19,376 bases of DNA, from the NCBI GenBank assembly GCA_014534415.1, contig JACVRM010000027.1, forward strand, positions 1 through 19,376. The letters are read 5' to 3'. Source of the stretch: Thermoleophilia bacterium (GTDB lineage: Bacteria > Actinomycetota > Thermoleophilia > Gaiellales > Gaiellaceae). Both the position numbers and the translations under genes were made by a program. Below are positions 12,996-19,376 of the stretch, piece by piece (position 1 is the stretch's first letter; every line of letters starts with the position of its first letter). The notes below the pieces were generated by a model. The model searched no databases, had not been told where the DNA came from, and saw nothing but the letters and a program-made list of their open reading frames with translations.

Positions 12996-15800
12996 ATGAC
13001 CGGCGAGGTCGACGCGCTCAACAGCGGGTACGCGGGCCAGCTGCTCGAGCAGTACCTCGAGAACCCCGAAGCCGTCCCGCCGGAGTGGCGCGCACTCTTC
13101 GAGCGCGGGGACGGCGCGCTGGCCGCCGCTCTGCCCGGGCTCGGCCGCCTGCTCGAGCGCGCGACCGGCGGGGACGGCCACGTGGTCGCGCCACCTGCGC
13201 TCGCGGAGGCGCCGGACGCCACGCTGCTGGGCGCGGTGGCTGCCGCGATGGCGCTCGTCAAGGCGCATCGGACGCATGGTCACCTGGCCGCGCACCTCGA
13301 CCCGCTCGGCTCAGAGCCGCGCGGCGACCCGTCGCTCGACCCCGACCGGCTCGAGCCGACGCTGACGCCCGAGCTCCAGGCGCGGGTGCCGGCGTCAGTG
13401 CTCCGCGTCCATGTGGACGGCGAGACGCTCGCGGACGTGCTGCCGCGACTGCGCGACACGTACTGCAGGACGATCGCGTACGAGATCGAGCACATCGACG
13501 ACCACGAGCAGCGCGTATGGCTGCGCCAGGCGATCGAGTCGGGCCGCTACCGCCGCCCCCTCTCCGACGACGAGAAACGCCGCCTGCTCACCCGGCTCAC
13601 CGAGGTGGAAGGGTTCGAGCTCTACCTTCGCCGGACCTTCCTCGGCCAGAAGCAATTTTCCATCGAGGGTCTCGACTTGCTGGTGCCGATGCTCGACGAG
13701 GCGATCGAGCTCGCCGCCGCCGAAGGCGCCAAGCAGGTCGTGCTCGGCATGGCGCATCGCGGCCGTCTCAACGTCCTCACGCACGTGGTCGGGCGGCCGT
13801 ACGACGCGATCCTCCGGGAATTCGAAGGCGAGCGCACGATCGAGGCCGTGACCGCCTACCCGGAGGGCGGCACGGGTGACGTCAAGTACCACCTCGGCAT
13901 GCGGTCGTCGCGCAACACGGCGCACGGCGAGGTGGGCGTGACGCTGATGGCGAACCCGAGCCACCTCGAGTTCGTGGACCCGGTCGCGGTGGGCCGCACT
14001 CGGGCGGAACAGACCGACCGAACGACCCGCGAGGCTCAGCACGATCCCAAGCGTGCGCTCGCCATCCTCGTGCACGGCGACGCGGCCTTCCCGGCGGAGG
14101 GCGTCGTGGCCGAGACGCTCAATCTCGCCGACCTACCTGGCTACACGACCGGCGGAACGCTCCACCTGATCGCCAACAATCAGGTCGGCTTCACGACCGA
14201 CCCGGAGGAGGGCCGCTCCACGTATTACTCGAGCGACCTCGCCAAGGGCTTCGACATCCCGATCGTCCACGTCAACGCCGACGACCCCGAGGCCGCGCTC
14301 GCGGCAATCCGGCTCGCACTTGCCTTTCGCGCGCGCTTTCACCGCGACGTCGTCGTCGATCTCGTCGGCTATCGCCGCTTCGGGCACAACGAGCAGGACG
14401 AGCCGGCTTACACGCAGCCGATCATGGCCGAGCGAATCGCGGGCCACCCGCCGGTCCGCGCCCAGTTCGCCGAGGCGCTCGTCCGGGCCGGGCTGATCGA
14501 CAGCAGCGAGGTCGACCAGCTCGCGCAGGAGGTCCAGAGCCGGCTGCGCGACGCCCACGACCAGCTCAAGAAGAGCTTCGGCCAGCACATCCCGGCCAAG
14601 TCCCGCGACGAGCTGATCCCGCACGCCGAGCAGGACACGGTCGAGACCGCCGTGCCGGCCGATCGCCTGCGCGAGCTGAACCGGCAGCTGCTCGCCGTGC
14701 CGGACGGGTTCACCGTCAACCCGAAGCTCGCGAAGCAACTCGAGCGCCGTCTGCCGGCGCTCGAGGAGGGCGCCGTCGACTGGGGTCATGCGGAGGCGCT
14801 CGCGTTCGCCAGCCTGCTCGTCGATGGCGTGCCGATCCGCCTGACCGGTCAGGACACCGAGCGCGGCACCTTCTCGCACCGCCATGTCGTCCTGCACGAC
14901 GCCCGGACGGGCGCGACGCACACGCCGCTGCGCCACCTGCCCGACGCGCGCGCGTCGTTCGAGGTCGAGAACTCCCCTCTCTCGGAGGTGGCCGCGCTCG
15001 GGTTCGAATACGGCTACACGACGTCCGCCGCCGAAGCGCTCGTCCTCTGGGAGGCGCAGTTCGGCGATTTCGTCAACGCCGCGCAGGTGATCGTCGACCA
15101 GTTCATCGTCGCGGGGCTCTCCAAGTGGCGCCAGACGTCGAACCTGACGCTGCTGCTGCCCCACGGGTACGAGGGCTCGGGGCCAGAGCACTCGAGCGCC
15201 CGGCTGGAGCGCTTCCTCCAGCTCGCCGCCCAGGAAAACCTGACGGTCGCGAACTGCACAACGGCCGCGCAGTTCTTCCACCTGCTTCGCAGGCAGGCGC
15301 TCGCCCGCACCGGCCGGCCGCTCGTGGTGATGACGCCGAAGGCGCTCCTGCGCCTGCGGCAAGCAGCGGCCACGCTCGACGAACTCTCGGAAGGCCGCTT
15401 CCGCCACCTGATCGACGACCCGGAAGCGGATCCCGACGCAGTGCGGCGACTCGTGCTGTGCACGGGGAAGCTCTACTACGACATCGTCGGGCACGAGCAA
15501 CGCGCAGCTGCGCGGCATGTCGCCGTCGGCCGACTCGAGCAGCTCTACCCGTTCCCCGTCGACCCGACGAAGGAGCTACTCGCCTCGTACGGGCGGCTCG
15601 ACGAGCTCGTGTGGGCCCAGGAGGAACCGCAGAACATGGGCGCGTTCCGCGCGATCCGCCACCGGCTGGAGGAGGCGCTCCCGCCGGGCGTGCCGCTCCG
15701 CTATGTCGGCCGCCCGTGGCGCGCGAGCCCCAGCGAGGGCTACCCCACCGCCCACCTGCGCGAGCAGGACCGGATCGTCCGGGCTGCACTCGCGGCGTAG
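12996..15800 (+). CDS. sucA: 2-oxoglutarate dehydrogenase E1 component (SucA)
   Basis: The 934-residue thiamine-diphosphate enzyme decarboxylates 2-oxoglutarate in the TCA cycle and passes the succinyl group to E2. The N-terminal motif GYAGQLLEQYLENPEAVP is the E2-contact segment. The family core includes GMAHRGRLNVL, KYHLG (His299), the ThDP motif from G361-D362 (HGDAAFPAEGV) to N394-N395 (IANNQVGFTT), YRRFGHNEQDEP, and the C-terminal transketolase-type domain with SEVAALGFEYGY and LLLPHGYEGSGPEHSSARLE. Its length matches E. coli SucA (933). It lacks the extra N-terminal E2-like domain of mycobacterial KGD. A GTG at 12978 is an alternative start; the ATG is preceded by TACAAA 8 nt upstream, an imperfect -10 box. 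Confidence 0.96.
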   Translation: MTGEVDALNSGYAGQLLEQYLENPEAVPPEWRALFERGDGALAAALPGLGRLLERATGGDGHVVAPPALAEAPDATLLGAVAAAMALVKAHRTHGHLAAHLDPLGSEPRGDPSLDPDRLEPTLTPELQARVPASVLRVHVDGETLADVLPRLRDTYCRTIAYEIEHIDDHEQRVWLRQAIESGRYRRPLSDDEKRRLLTRLTEVEGFELYLRRTFLGQKQFSIEGLDLLVPMLDEAIELAAAEGAKQVVLGMAHRGRLNVLTHVVGRPYDAILREFEGERTIEAVTAYPEGGTGDVKYHLGMRSSRNTAHGEVGVTLMANPSHLEFVDPVAVGRTRAEQTDRTTREAQHDPKRALAILVHGDAAFPAEGVVAETLNLADLPGYTTGGTLHLIANNQVGFTTDPEEGRSTYYSSDLAKGFDIPIVHVNADDPEAALAAIRLALAFRARFHRDVVVDLVGYRRFGHNEQDEPAYTQPIMAERIAGHPPVRAQFAEALVRAGLIDSSEVDQLAQEVQSRLRDAHDQLKKSFGQHIPAKSRDELIPHAEQDTVETAVPADRLRELNRQLLAVPDGFTVNPKLAKQLERRLPALEEGAVDWGHAEALAFASLLVDGVPIRLTGQDTERGTFSHRHVVLHDARTGATHTPLRHLPDARASFEVENSPLSEVAALGFEYGYTTSAAEALVLWEAQFGDFVNAAQVIVDQFIVAGLSKWRQTSNLTLLLPHGYEGSGPEHSSARLERFLQLAAQENLTVANCTTAAQFFHLLRRQALARTGRPLVVMTPKALLRLRQAAATLDELSEGRFRHLIDDPEADPDAVRRLVLCTGKLYYDIVGHEQRAAARHVAVGRLEQLYPFPVDPTKELLASYGRLDELVWAQEEPQNMGAFRAIRHRLEEALPPGVPLRYVGRPWRASPSEGYPTAHLREQDRIVRAALAA

Positions 15801-16393
15801 TGTCGACAGACGGAACCGCCTCCTATCGCGGAATCACCAACCTGCCACCGCGCGTTGCCGCTGCGGTCGAGCAGGCGCGCGCACTCGGGTTCGAGAACTC
15901 CTCCCGACCCGCGCACGGCAGGCTCCTTGCCACCCTCGCGGGCGGCGTCGGAGCCGGTGCGATCGGCGAGACGGGCACCGGGTGCGGTGTCGGCCTTGCG
16001 TGGATGACCACGGCGGCCGCGCCCGGGGCATGCCTCGTCAGTGTCGAGGCGCACGCGAGGCGGGCCGAGGCGGCACGCGAGGTGCTCGCCGACGACCCGC
16101 GCGTAACGATCCTCACCGGTGACTGGAGCGAACTCGCCGGGCACGGACCGTTCGACCTGCTCGTCCTCGACGGCGGCGGCAAGCGCGGCGAGCCGAAAGC
16201 GGACCCCGAGGCGTGGCTGCGGCCGGGCGGCGTGCTCGTGCTCGACGACTTTACGCCCAGTACCGAGTGGCCGCGGCGGTATGCCGGGGCGGTGGACAAG
16301 ACGCGGATGCACTGGCTGACGCACCCGTCCCTGCTCGCGGCGGAGATCCGGACAGACCCGGACGCCGTCTGCGTGCTCGCGGTACGGCGCTAG
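15800..16393 (+). CDS. Class I SAM-dependent methyltransferase (O-methyltransferase-like)
   Basis: The 197-residue protein starts at a GTG sharing one base with the sucA stop (TAGTG), so translation is probably coupled. The Rossmann motif I is EtGtGcGvG (57-65, in IGETGTGCGVGLAWM). The acidic residue after strand beta-2 is in VSVEAHARRA, and the later strands show FDLLVLDGGG and GGVLVLDDF. This layout resembles O-methyltransferases of the catechol-type group, but it lacks a clear substrate signature. The substrate is unknown and a link to SucA is not obvious. Its TAG overlaps the stop of the convergent small gene in CTAG. Confidence 0.85.
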   Translation: MSTDGTASYRGITNLPPRVAAAVEQARALGFENSSRPAHGRLLATLAGGVGAGAIGETGTGCGVGLAWMTTAAAPGACLVSVEAHARRAEAAREVLADDPRVTILTGDWSELAGHGPFDLLVLDGGGKRGEPKADPEAWLRPGGVLVLDDFTPSTEWPRRYAGAVDKTRMHWLTHPSLLAAEIRTDPDAVCVLAVRR

Positions 16394-16575
16394 TGCCGCG
16401 CGCGCCGGTCGCCCGCGCGCCGCAGCGACTCGGCGATCATCGGCCCCCGCTTCGTGGCCGCGTGAAGAATCCGCCGCCGGACGGGCGGGGGCAGCCGCTT
16501 CCAAATGTCCCATGCGGTCAGGACGAGGCCGAGCGGCCCGAGGCGCCGGTAGAGCAGGTAGCGGACACGCGGCAC
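16390..16575 (-). CDS. Small basic protein, function unknown
   Basis: The product has 61 residues from the GTG at 16575: a short hydrophobic, amphipathic start (YLLYRRLGPLGLVLTAWDIW), then a basic helical tail with LPPPVRRRILHAATKRGP. It is unrecognised, though it resembles short conserved hypotheticals I associate with related actinobacteria. Reasons to believe it are coherent helical content, G/C-rich third positions and the exact shared CTAG stop with the methyltransferase gene. The start is uncertain: an upstream ATG (16583) is in another frame, and no RBS is evident. Confidence 0.5.
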   Translation of the reverse strand: MPRVRYLLYRRLGPLGLVLTAWDIWKRLPPPVRRRILHAATKRGPMIAESLRRAGDRRARH

Positions 16576-16610
16576 GGCACCATGCTCGCACACGCGGCCG
16601 GCGGGCTGTC

Positions 16611-16616
16611 TATCAT
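16611..16616 (+). promoter_or_regulatory. Possible -10 box (TATCAT) of the 98-residue gene
   Basis: TATCAT with a nearby upstream TG lies 46 nt before the ATG at 16663, leaving a leader of about 40 nt that carries a GGGAGAGAGGGAGAG purine tract. There is no convincing -35. Confidence 0.35.
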
Positions 16617-16662
16617 CCGGCGCCAAGCTGGCCCCACGGGAGAGAGGGAGAGAGCAGCTGCC

Positions 16663-16959
16663 ATGACTTCGTTGTTCGCCGACATCATCCAGGACCACCT
16701 CAGGCTCAAGGAACGGAATGCCGACCTGAACCCGGTCATGCCGCTCGATCGGTACAAGGGCATCGACCCGTTCGAGAACCATCCGCTGTTCAAGACCGAG
16801 GAGCAGGCTCGCATCGAAGACACGCTCGACGGTGGAGTGTCGATCGTCGACGCCGACGAGGAGCTCGTCGGCGCACACGCTCACTCCCACCACGTCCCCG
16901 GTCCCGAGGACAGCGAGGGCCTGTGGAGCCGCTCGCGGGACTTCGACTGGGGCGACTGA
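16663..16959 (+). CDS. Hypothetical acidic protein with a short His-rich stretch
   Basis: The 98-residue, acidic, soluble protein has no TM helix and no family I recognise. It opens with a helix (MTSLFADIIQDHLRLKERN). The middle is MPLDRYKGIDPFENHPLFKTEEQARIED written as a continuous soluble stretch, and the C-terminus holds GAHAHSHHVPGP, four His in six residues followed by a fifth nearby pattern break, before the acidic end DFDWGD. The His cluster could bind a metal, but this is speculative. The purine-rich leader ending 8-10 nt before the ATG gives a plausible RBS. It is divergent from the 61-residue gene and followed 99 nt later by the BON gene. Confidence 0.7.
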   Translation: MTSLFADIIQDHLRLKERNADLNPVMPLDRYKGIDPFENHPLFKTEEQARIEDTLDGGVSIVDADEELVGAHAHSHHVPGPEDSEGLWSRSRDFDWGD

Positions 16960-17058
16960 CCCCGTTCGCGTCCGCCGCGCTCGGCGCCTGACGCGTCGGC
17001 GTTTGGCTGCGCGGAGACGCGGTAAAGCATCGGGAGACCAATCGACGAGGAGGACAAG

Positions 17059-17517
17059 ATGCGCAGACTGTTCACCGTCGCCGCGCTAATGGGCGCAGCG
17101 ACCTACTTCTTCGACCCGCAGAACGGAGCCCGCCGGCGAAACATGGCGCGCGACCGGCTACTCGGCACGTTCCGCGGCGCGGGCCGCAAGGGCGGCCGGC
17201 TTGGCCGCGCAGCGACCGCGCAGGCGTACGGATTGACGCAGAAGGTCCAGCACATCCGTGAGGAGGAGAAGCCGCAGCCGGACGACGTCACGCTTGCGCG
17301 CAAGGTGGAGACGGAGATCTTCCGCGACGCCGAGGTGCCGAAGGGGCAGATCAACGTCAACGTCGAGAACGGCAAGGTGGTGCTTCGCGGCGAGGTCGGG
17401 ACGCCCGAGATGATCCGCGATCTCGAAGAGCAGGCCCGCAAGGTGCAAGGCGTCCAGGAGGTCGAGAACCTGCTCCATCTCCCGGGCACGCCTGCGCAGA
17501 TGCACCAGCGCAATTGA
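17059..17517 (+). CDS. BON-domain protein with hydrophobic N-terminus
   Basis: The 152-residue protein starts at an ATG with a strong RBS (GAGGAGGA). Its N-terminus MRRLFTVAALMGAATYFFDP is a short membrane-associating helix, followed by a basic segment (NGARRRNMARDRLL) like that of YtxH-type small membrane proteins. The C-terminal half (about 75-145) is one BON domain: LARKVETEIF, INVNVENGKVVLRGEV, and MIRDLEEQARKVQGVQEVEN with LLHLPG. BON domains are thought to bind phospholipids or membranes and often appear in osmotic or envelope stress proteins. Single-BON proteins of this build are common in actinobacteria. It lies 34 nt upstream of the aminopeptidase gene on the same strand. Confidence 0.88.
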   Translation: MRRLFTVAALMGAATYFFDPQNGARRRNMARDRLLGTFRGAGRKGGRLGRAATAQAYGLTQKVQHIREEEKPQPDDVTLARKVETEIFRDAEVPKGQINVNVENGKVVLRGEVGTPEMIRDLEEQARKVQGVQEVENLLHLPGTPAQMHQRN

Positions 17518-17551
17518 GCTAGCCCTGCCGTACGTCGGGACGGTTCGCGCG

Positions 17552-18775
17552 ATGAGCGCCAATGCGGTCCCGTCACTGACCGACTACGCGCGCCTCGCGG
17601 TCGCGGTGGGGCTGAACCTCGCGCCTGGGCAGGACGTGCTAGTCGTCGGCGACGTCGCCCACGCTCCGCTCGCCCGGGCGCTCGTGCGGTCCGCGTATGA
17701 GGCCGGCGCTCGCTTCGTCGACGTCGACTACCGCGACCGCCACGTCCGGCGCGCGCGCGTCGACCTCGCGCCCGAAGACTCGCTCGGCTGGTCGCCACCC
17801 GATCGCATCCAGCAGGTACGGCAGCTCGGCGACCGGCGGGGAGCGATCGTCTCGATCGTCGGTGATACCGATCCCGCGCTCTTCGAGGATGCAGACGGCG
17901 CGCGGCTTGCTCGCTCGGCGCAGCGTGACCTGCGCCAGGCGTACCTGGAGCAGGTCACGGAAGGGCGCGTCAACTGGACGATCGTCGCCAATCCGAACGA
18001 GGAATGGGCGCGCACCGTCTTCGGCGAGCCCGACGTCGACCGCCTGTGGCAGGCGATCGTGCGAGCGGTGCGCCTCGACGAGCCGGATCCGTCCGCCGCG
18101 TGGCGCCGGCACATCGCCCGACTCGTCGAGCGCGCCCAAACGCTGACCGAGAGGCAGTTCGACGCGGTGCGGTTCAGCGGCCCGGGCACCGATCTGACGG
18201 TCGGGCTGATCGCGAACGGCATCTGGGACTCCGCCGCGACGAGGACGGCGTGGGGCCACCCGTACGTGCCCAACATGCCGACGGAGGAGGTGTACACGTC
18301 GCCGCATCGCGAGCGCGTGGACGGCGTGGTCCGCTCCACGAAGCCACTGCTGCTGCTCGACAAGCTCGTCCGCGACATCGAGATGCGGTTCGACGGCGGG
18401 CGGGCCGTCCAGATACGCGCTGCGGAGGGCGAGGAGCTTCTGCGCGAGCACATGGCGACCGACGAGGGCGCGTCGCGCCTCGGCGAGGTCGCGCTCGTCG
18501 ACGCATCATCGCGCGTCGGGCAGACGGGCATCACGTTCTTCGACACGCTGTTCGACGAGAACGCGGCGTCGCACATCGCCTACGGCGCGGGACTGCCGAA
18601 GGCGCTCGCGAGCGGGCCGGCGATGGAGTGGGCGGAGCGCGTGGCGAACGGCGTCAATCAGTCGTCCGTGCATATCGACTTCATGATCGGAAGCGCCGAG
18701 GTCGAAGTCGACGGCATCGAACGCGGCGGCGCTGCCGTCCCGATCCTGCGCGGGGGCGACTGGGTGCTCGGCTAG
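17552..18775 (+). CDS. M29-family metallo-aminopeptidase (AmpS/AmpT type)
   Basis: The 407-residue, cytoplasmic peptidase removes N-terminal residues from peptides using two metal ions (Zn or Co). Length and motifs fit family M29. Putative metal ligands seen are Glu in NMPTEEVYTSP (245-246), Glu312 in LGEVALVD, His341 in FDENAASHIAYG with Tyr344 close by, and His374 and Asp376 in SSVHIDFMIGS. The N-terminal half holds the variable domain, opening LTDYARLAVAVGLNLAPGQ, typical of the family. RBS support at the ATG (17552) is weak (GGGACGG about 9 nt upstream). The stop overlaps that of the CBS gene in CTAG. Confidence 0.94.
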   Translation: MSANAVPSLTDYARLAVAVGLNLAPGQDVLVVGDVAHAPLARALVRSAYEAGARFVDVDYRDRHVRRARVDLAPEDSLGWSPPDRIQQVRQLGDRRGAIVSIVGDTDPALFEDADGARLARSAQRDLRQAYLEQVTEGRVNWTIVANPNEEWARTVFGEPDVDRLWQAIVRAVRLDEPDPSAAWRRHIARLVERAQTLTERQFDAVRFSGPGTDLTVGLIANGIWDSAATRTAWGHPYVPNMPTEEVYTSPHRERVDGVVRSTKPLLLLDKLVRDIEMRFDGGRAVQIRAAEGEELLREHMATDEGASRLGEVALVDASSRVGQTGITFFDTLFDENAASHIAYGAGLPKALASGPAMEWAERVANGVNQSSVHIDFMIGSAEVEVDGIERGGAAVPILRGGDWVLG

Positions 18776-19179
18776 GCGACGTCTGAGGCGATCTGCTCGC
18801 CGCCGGCCGCCTCGACGCCCCACCGGGCCACGTCGCGGATGCTGACGATGCCGACCGCCTGATCGTCCTCCACGACCGGCAGGTGGCGAAAGCCGTTGTC
18901 GAGCATCAGCCTGGCGGCGTCGGCGGCCGGCGTCGACTCGGAGACGGTCACCGGCTCGGCGGTCATCCACTCCCGCACGCGTGCCTCACTCGAGTGCGTC
19001 CGGCCGGCGACGGCTCGGAGGAGGTCGCGCTCGGTGAGAATGCCGATCAGGCGCCCGTAGTCGAGCACGACGACCGACCCGACGCCACGCTGAACCATCT
19101 CCTCCGCGGCCTGCCCGATCGTGTCCTCGGGCGCGGCGACGAGTACCTCTCGCGTCATGATCTCGCCGACGAGAGTCAT
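18772..19179 (-). CDS. CBS-domain pair protein
   Basis: From the ATG at 19179 the protein has 135 residues and consists almost only of two CBS domains: about residues 4-58 (VGEIMTREVLVAAPEDTIGQ through LIGILTERDLLRAV) and 66-123 (VREWMTAEPVTVSESTPAAD through GIVSIRDVARW). Such stand-alone pairs bind adenine nucleotides (AMP, ATP or SAM) as energy or redox sensors, but the partner is unknown. Starts at 19191 and 19212 are also open. The TATGCT box 7 nt before 19179 favours the start chosen here. It converges on the aminopeptidase gene. Confidence 0.9.
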   Translation of the reverse strand: MTLVGEIMTREVLVAAPEDTIGQAAEEMVQRGVGSVVVLDYGRLIGILTERDLLRAVAGRTHSSEARVREWMTAEPVTVSESTPAADAARLMLDNGFRHLPVVEDDQAVGIVSIRDVARWGVEAAGGEQIASDVA

Positions 19180-19186
19180 GCAGGCG

Positions 19187-19192
19187 AGCATA
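19187..19192 (-). promoter_or_regulatory. -10 box (TATGCT), leaderless promoter of the CBS gene
   Basis: On the minus strand TATGCT lies 7 nt before the ATG at 19179. There is no Shine-Dalgarno before that ATG. Confidence 0.5.
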
Positions 19193-19213
19193 CCGAGGGC
19201 TCGCACGCCCAAC

Positions 19214-19226
19214 AGTGACTGTCACT
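19214..19226. promoter_or_regulatory. 13-bp palindrome upstream of the CBS gene promoter
   Basis: AGTGAC-T-GTCACT is a perfect 6-1-6 inverted repeat. It lies 21 nt upstream of the TATGCT -10 box, at or next to where a -35 element would be. It is a plausible operator; the regulator is unknown. Confidence 0.4.
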
Positions 19227-19335
19227 CCAAGGCGGTCGGCAACCAGCCCGCGACGCTCCTCGTGCGGCCGGCCGAAGGAGCATGCCCGCCCGCGCTAGGC
19301 TCCCGGCGAGCCGGTCGGACGCGAGCTGGAGAGCG

Positions 19336-19376
19336 ATGCACGGCGCGCCGAAACGAATCGGGATTTCCAGGGCGGA
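19336..19376 (+). CDS. Possible start of a gene running off the right edge
   Basis: The ATG at 19336 follows CTGGAGAGCG, a plausible Shine-Dalgarno, and reads MHGAPKRIGISRA to the window end with no stop. TAGGCT at 19296-19301 could be its -10 box, with a leader of about 28 nt. Thirteen codons are too few to identify a product or to prove that the gene is real. Confidence 0.3.
   Translation, partial: MHGAPKRIGISRA

Noticed and set aside
10532..13261. A 909-codon open frame on the minus strand
   Set aside because: It runs antisense to the NicO C-terminus and NiCoT genes and through the GNAT gene in another frame. The product is low-complexity Arg/Ala/Gly without domains, as expected for a shadow frame at high GC.
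14133..15518. A 461-codon open frame on the minus strand inside sucA
   Set aside because: It is entirely antisense to well-conserved SucA motifs, and its protein has no recognisable domain.
16960..17058. A terminator between the 98-residue gene and the BON gene
   Set aside because: The best hairpin (CGCC with GGCG around 16984) has only about four pairs, too weak to call.
1..19376. CRISPR arrays, transposases, rRNA genes, phage genes
   Set aside because: None was seen on either strand.

Overview
The window is very GC-rich with strong G/C third-position bias. Its gene families point to a Gram-positive actinobacterium, most likely of the Thermoleophilia (Gaiella/Solirubrobacter-like). These include an OmpR-type two-component pair, a YkuD L,D-transpeptidase, an M29 aminopeptidase, a stand-alone 2-oxoglutarate dehydrogenase E1, and many small secreted proteins with a two-cysteine pattern. 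This placement is inference from family content and base composition, not from a marker gene.

Layout. 1-46 is the 3' part of a tRNA-Ala(UGC). 47-1020 holds two coupled small minus-strand genes and a patch of gene debris with a 42-bp direct repeat. 1025-3000 carries a two-lobed retropepsin-like aspartic protease, a secreted two-cysteine protein, the relic of a VOC-family gene, and an exported type-1 copper cupredoxin closed by a strong hairpin. 3079-6620 is an envelope block: a response regulator/histidine kinase pair, a membrane-anchored disordered protein (Asp/Arg block then Ser/Gly block), and a convergent L,D-transpeptidase.

6722-11686 is the most coherent and most interesting unit. Four co-directional genes encode an exported DUF4331 protein, an exported or anchored TPR protein, a NicO-type metal transporter with a large extracytoplasmic domain whose predicted mature N-terminus is histidine, and a NiCoT-like transporter with the HX4DH motif. 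Both transporters have His-rich loops. I read this as a transition-metal (Ni/Co-like) handling locus; its metal and direction of transport are not shown by the sequence.

11683-19179 is mostly core metabolism and housekeeping: a GNAT acetyltransferase, two small coupled genes (the second clearly a membrane protein), SucA (2-oxoglutarate dehydrogenase E1), an overlapping class I SAM methyltransferase, small uncharacterised genes, a BON-domain protein, an M29 aminopeptidase and a CBS-pair protein. The start of another gene may lie at the right edge.

Two window-wide patterns stand out. Five genes have a TANNNT -10 box only 7-9 nt before their start codon, suggesting leaderless transcription. Three of the four convergent gene pairs end on a shared CTAG, so that each gene's TAG stop overlaps the other's.
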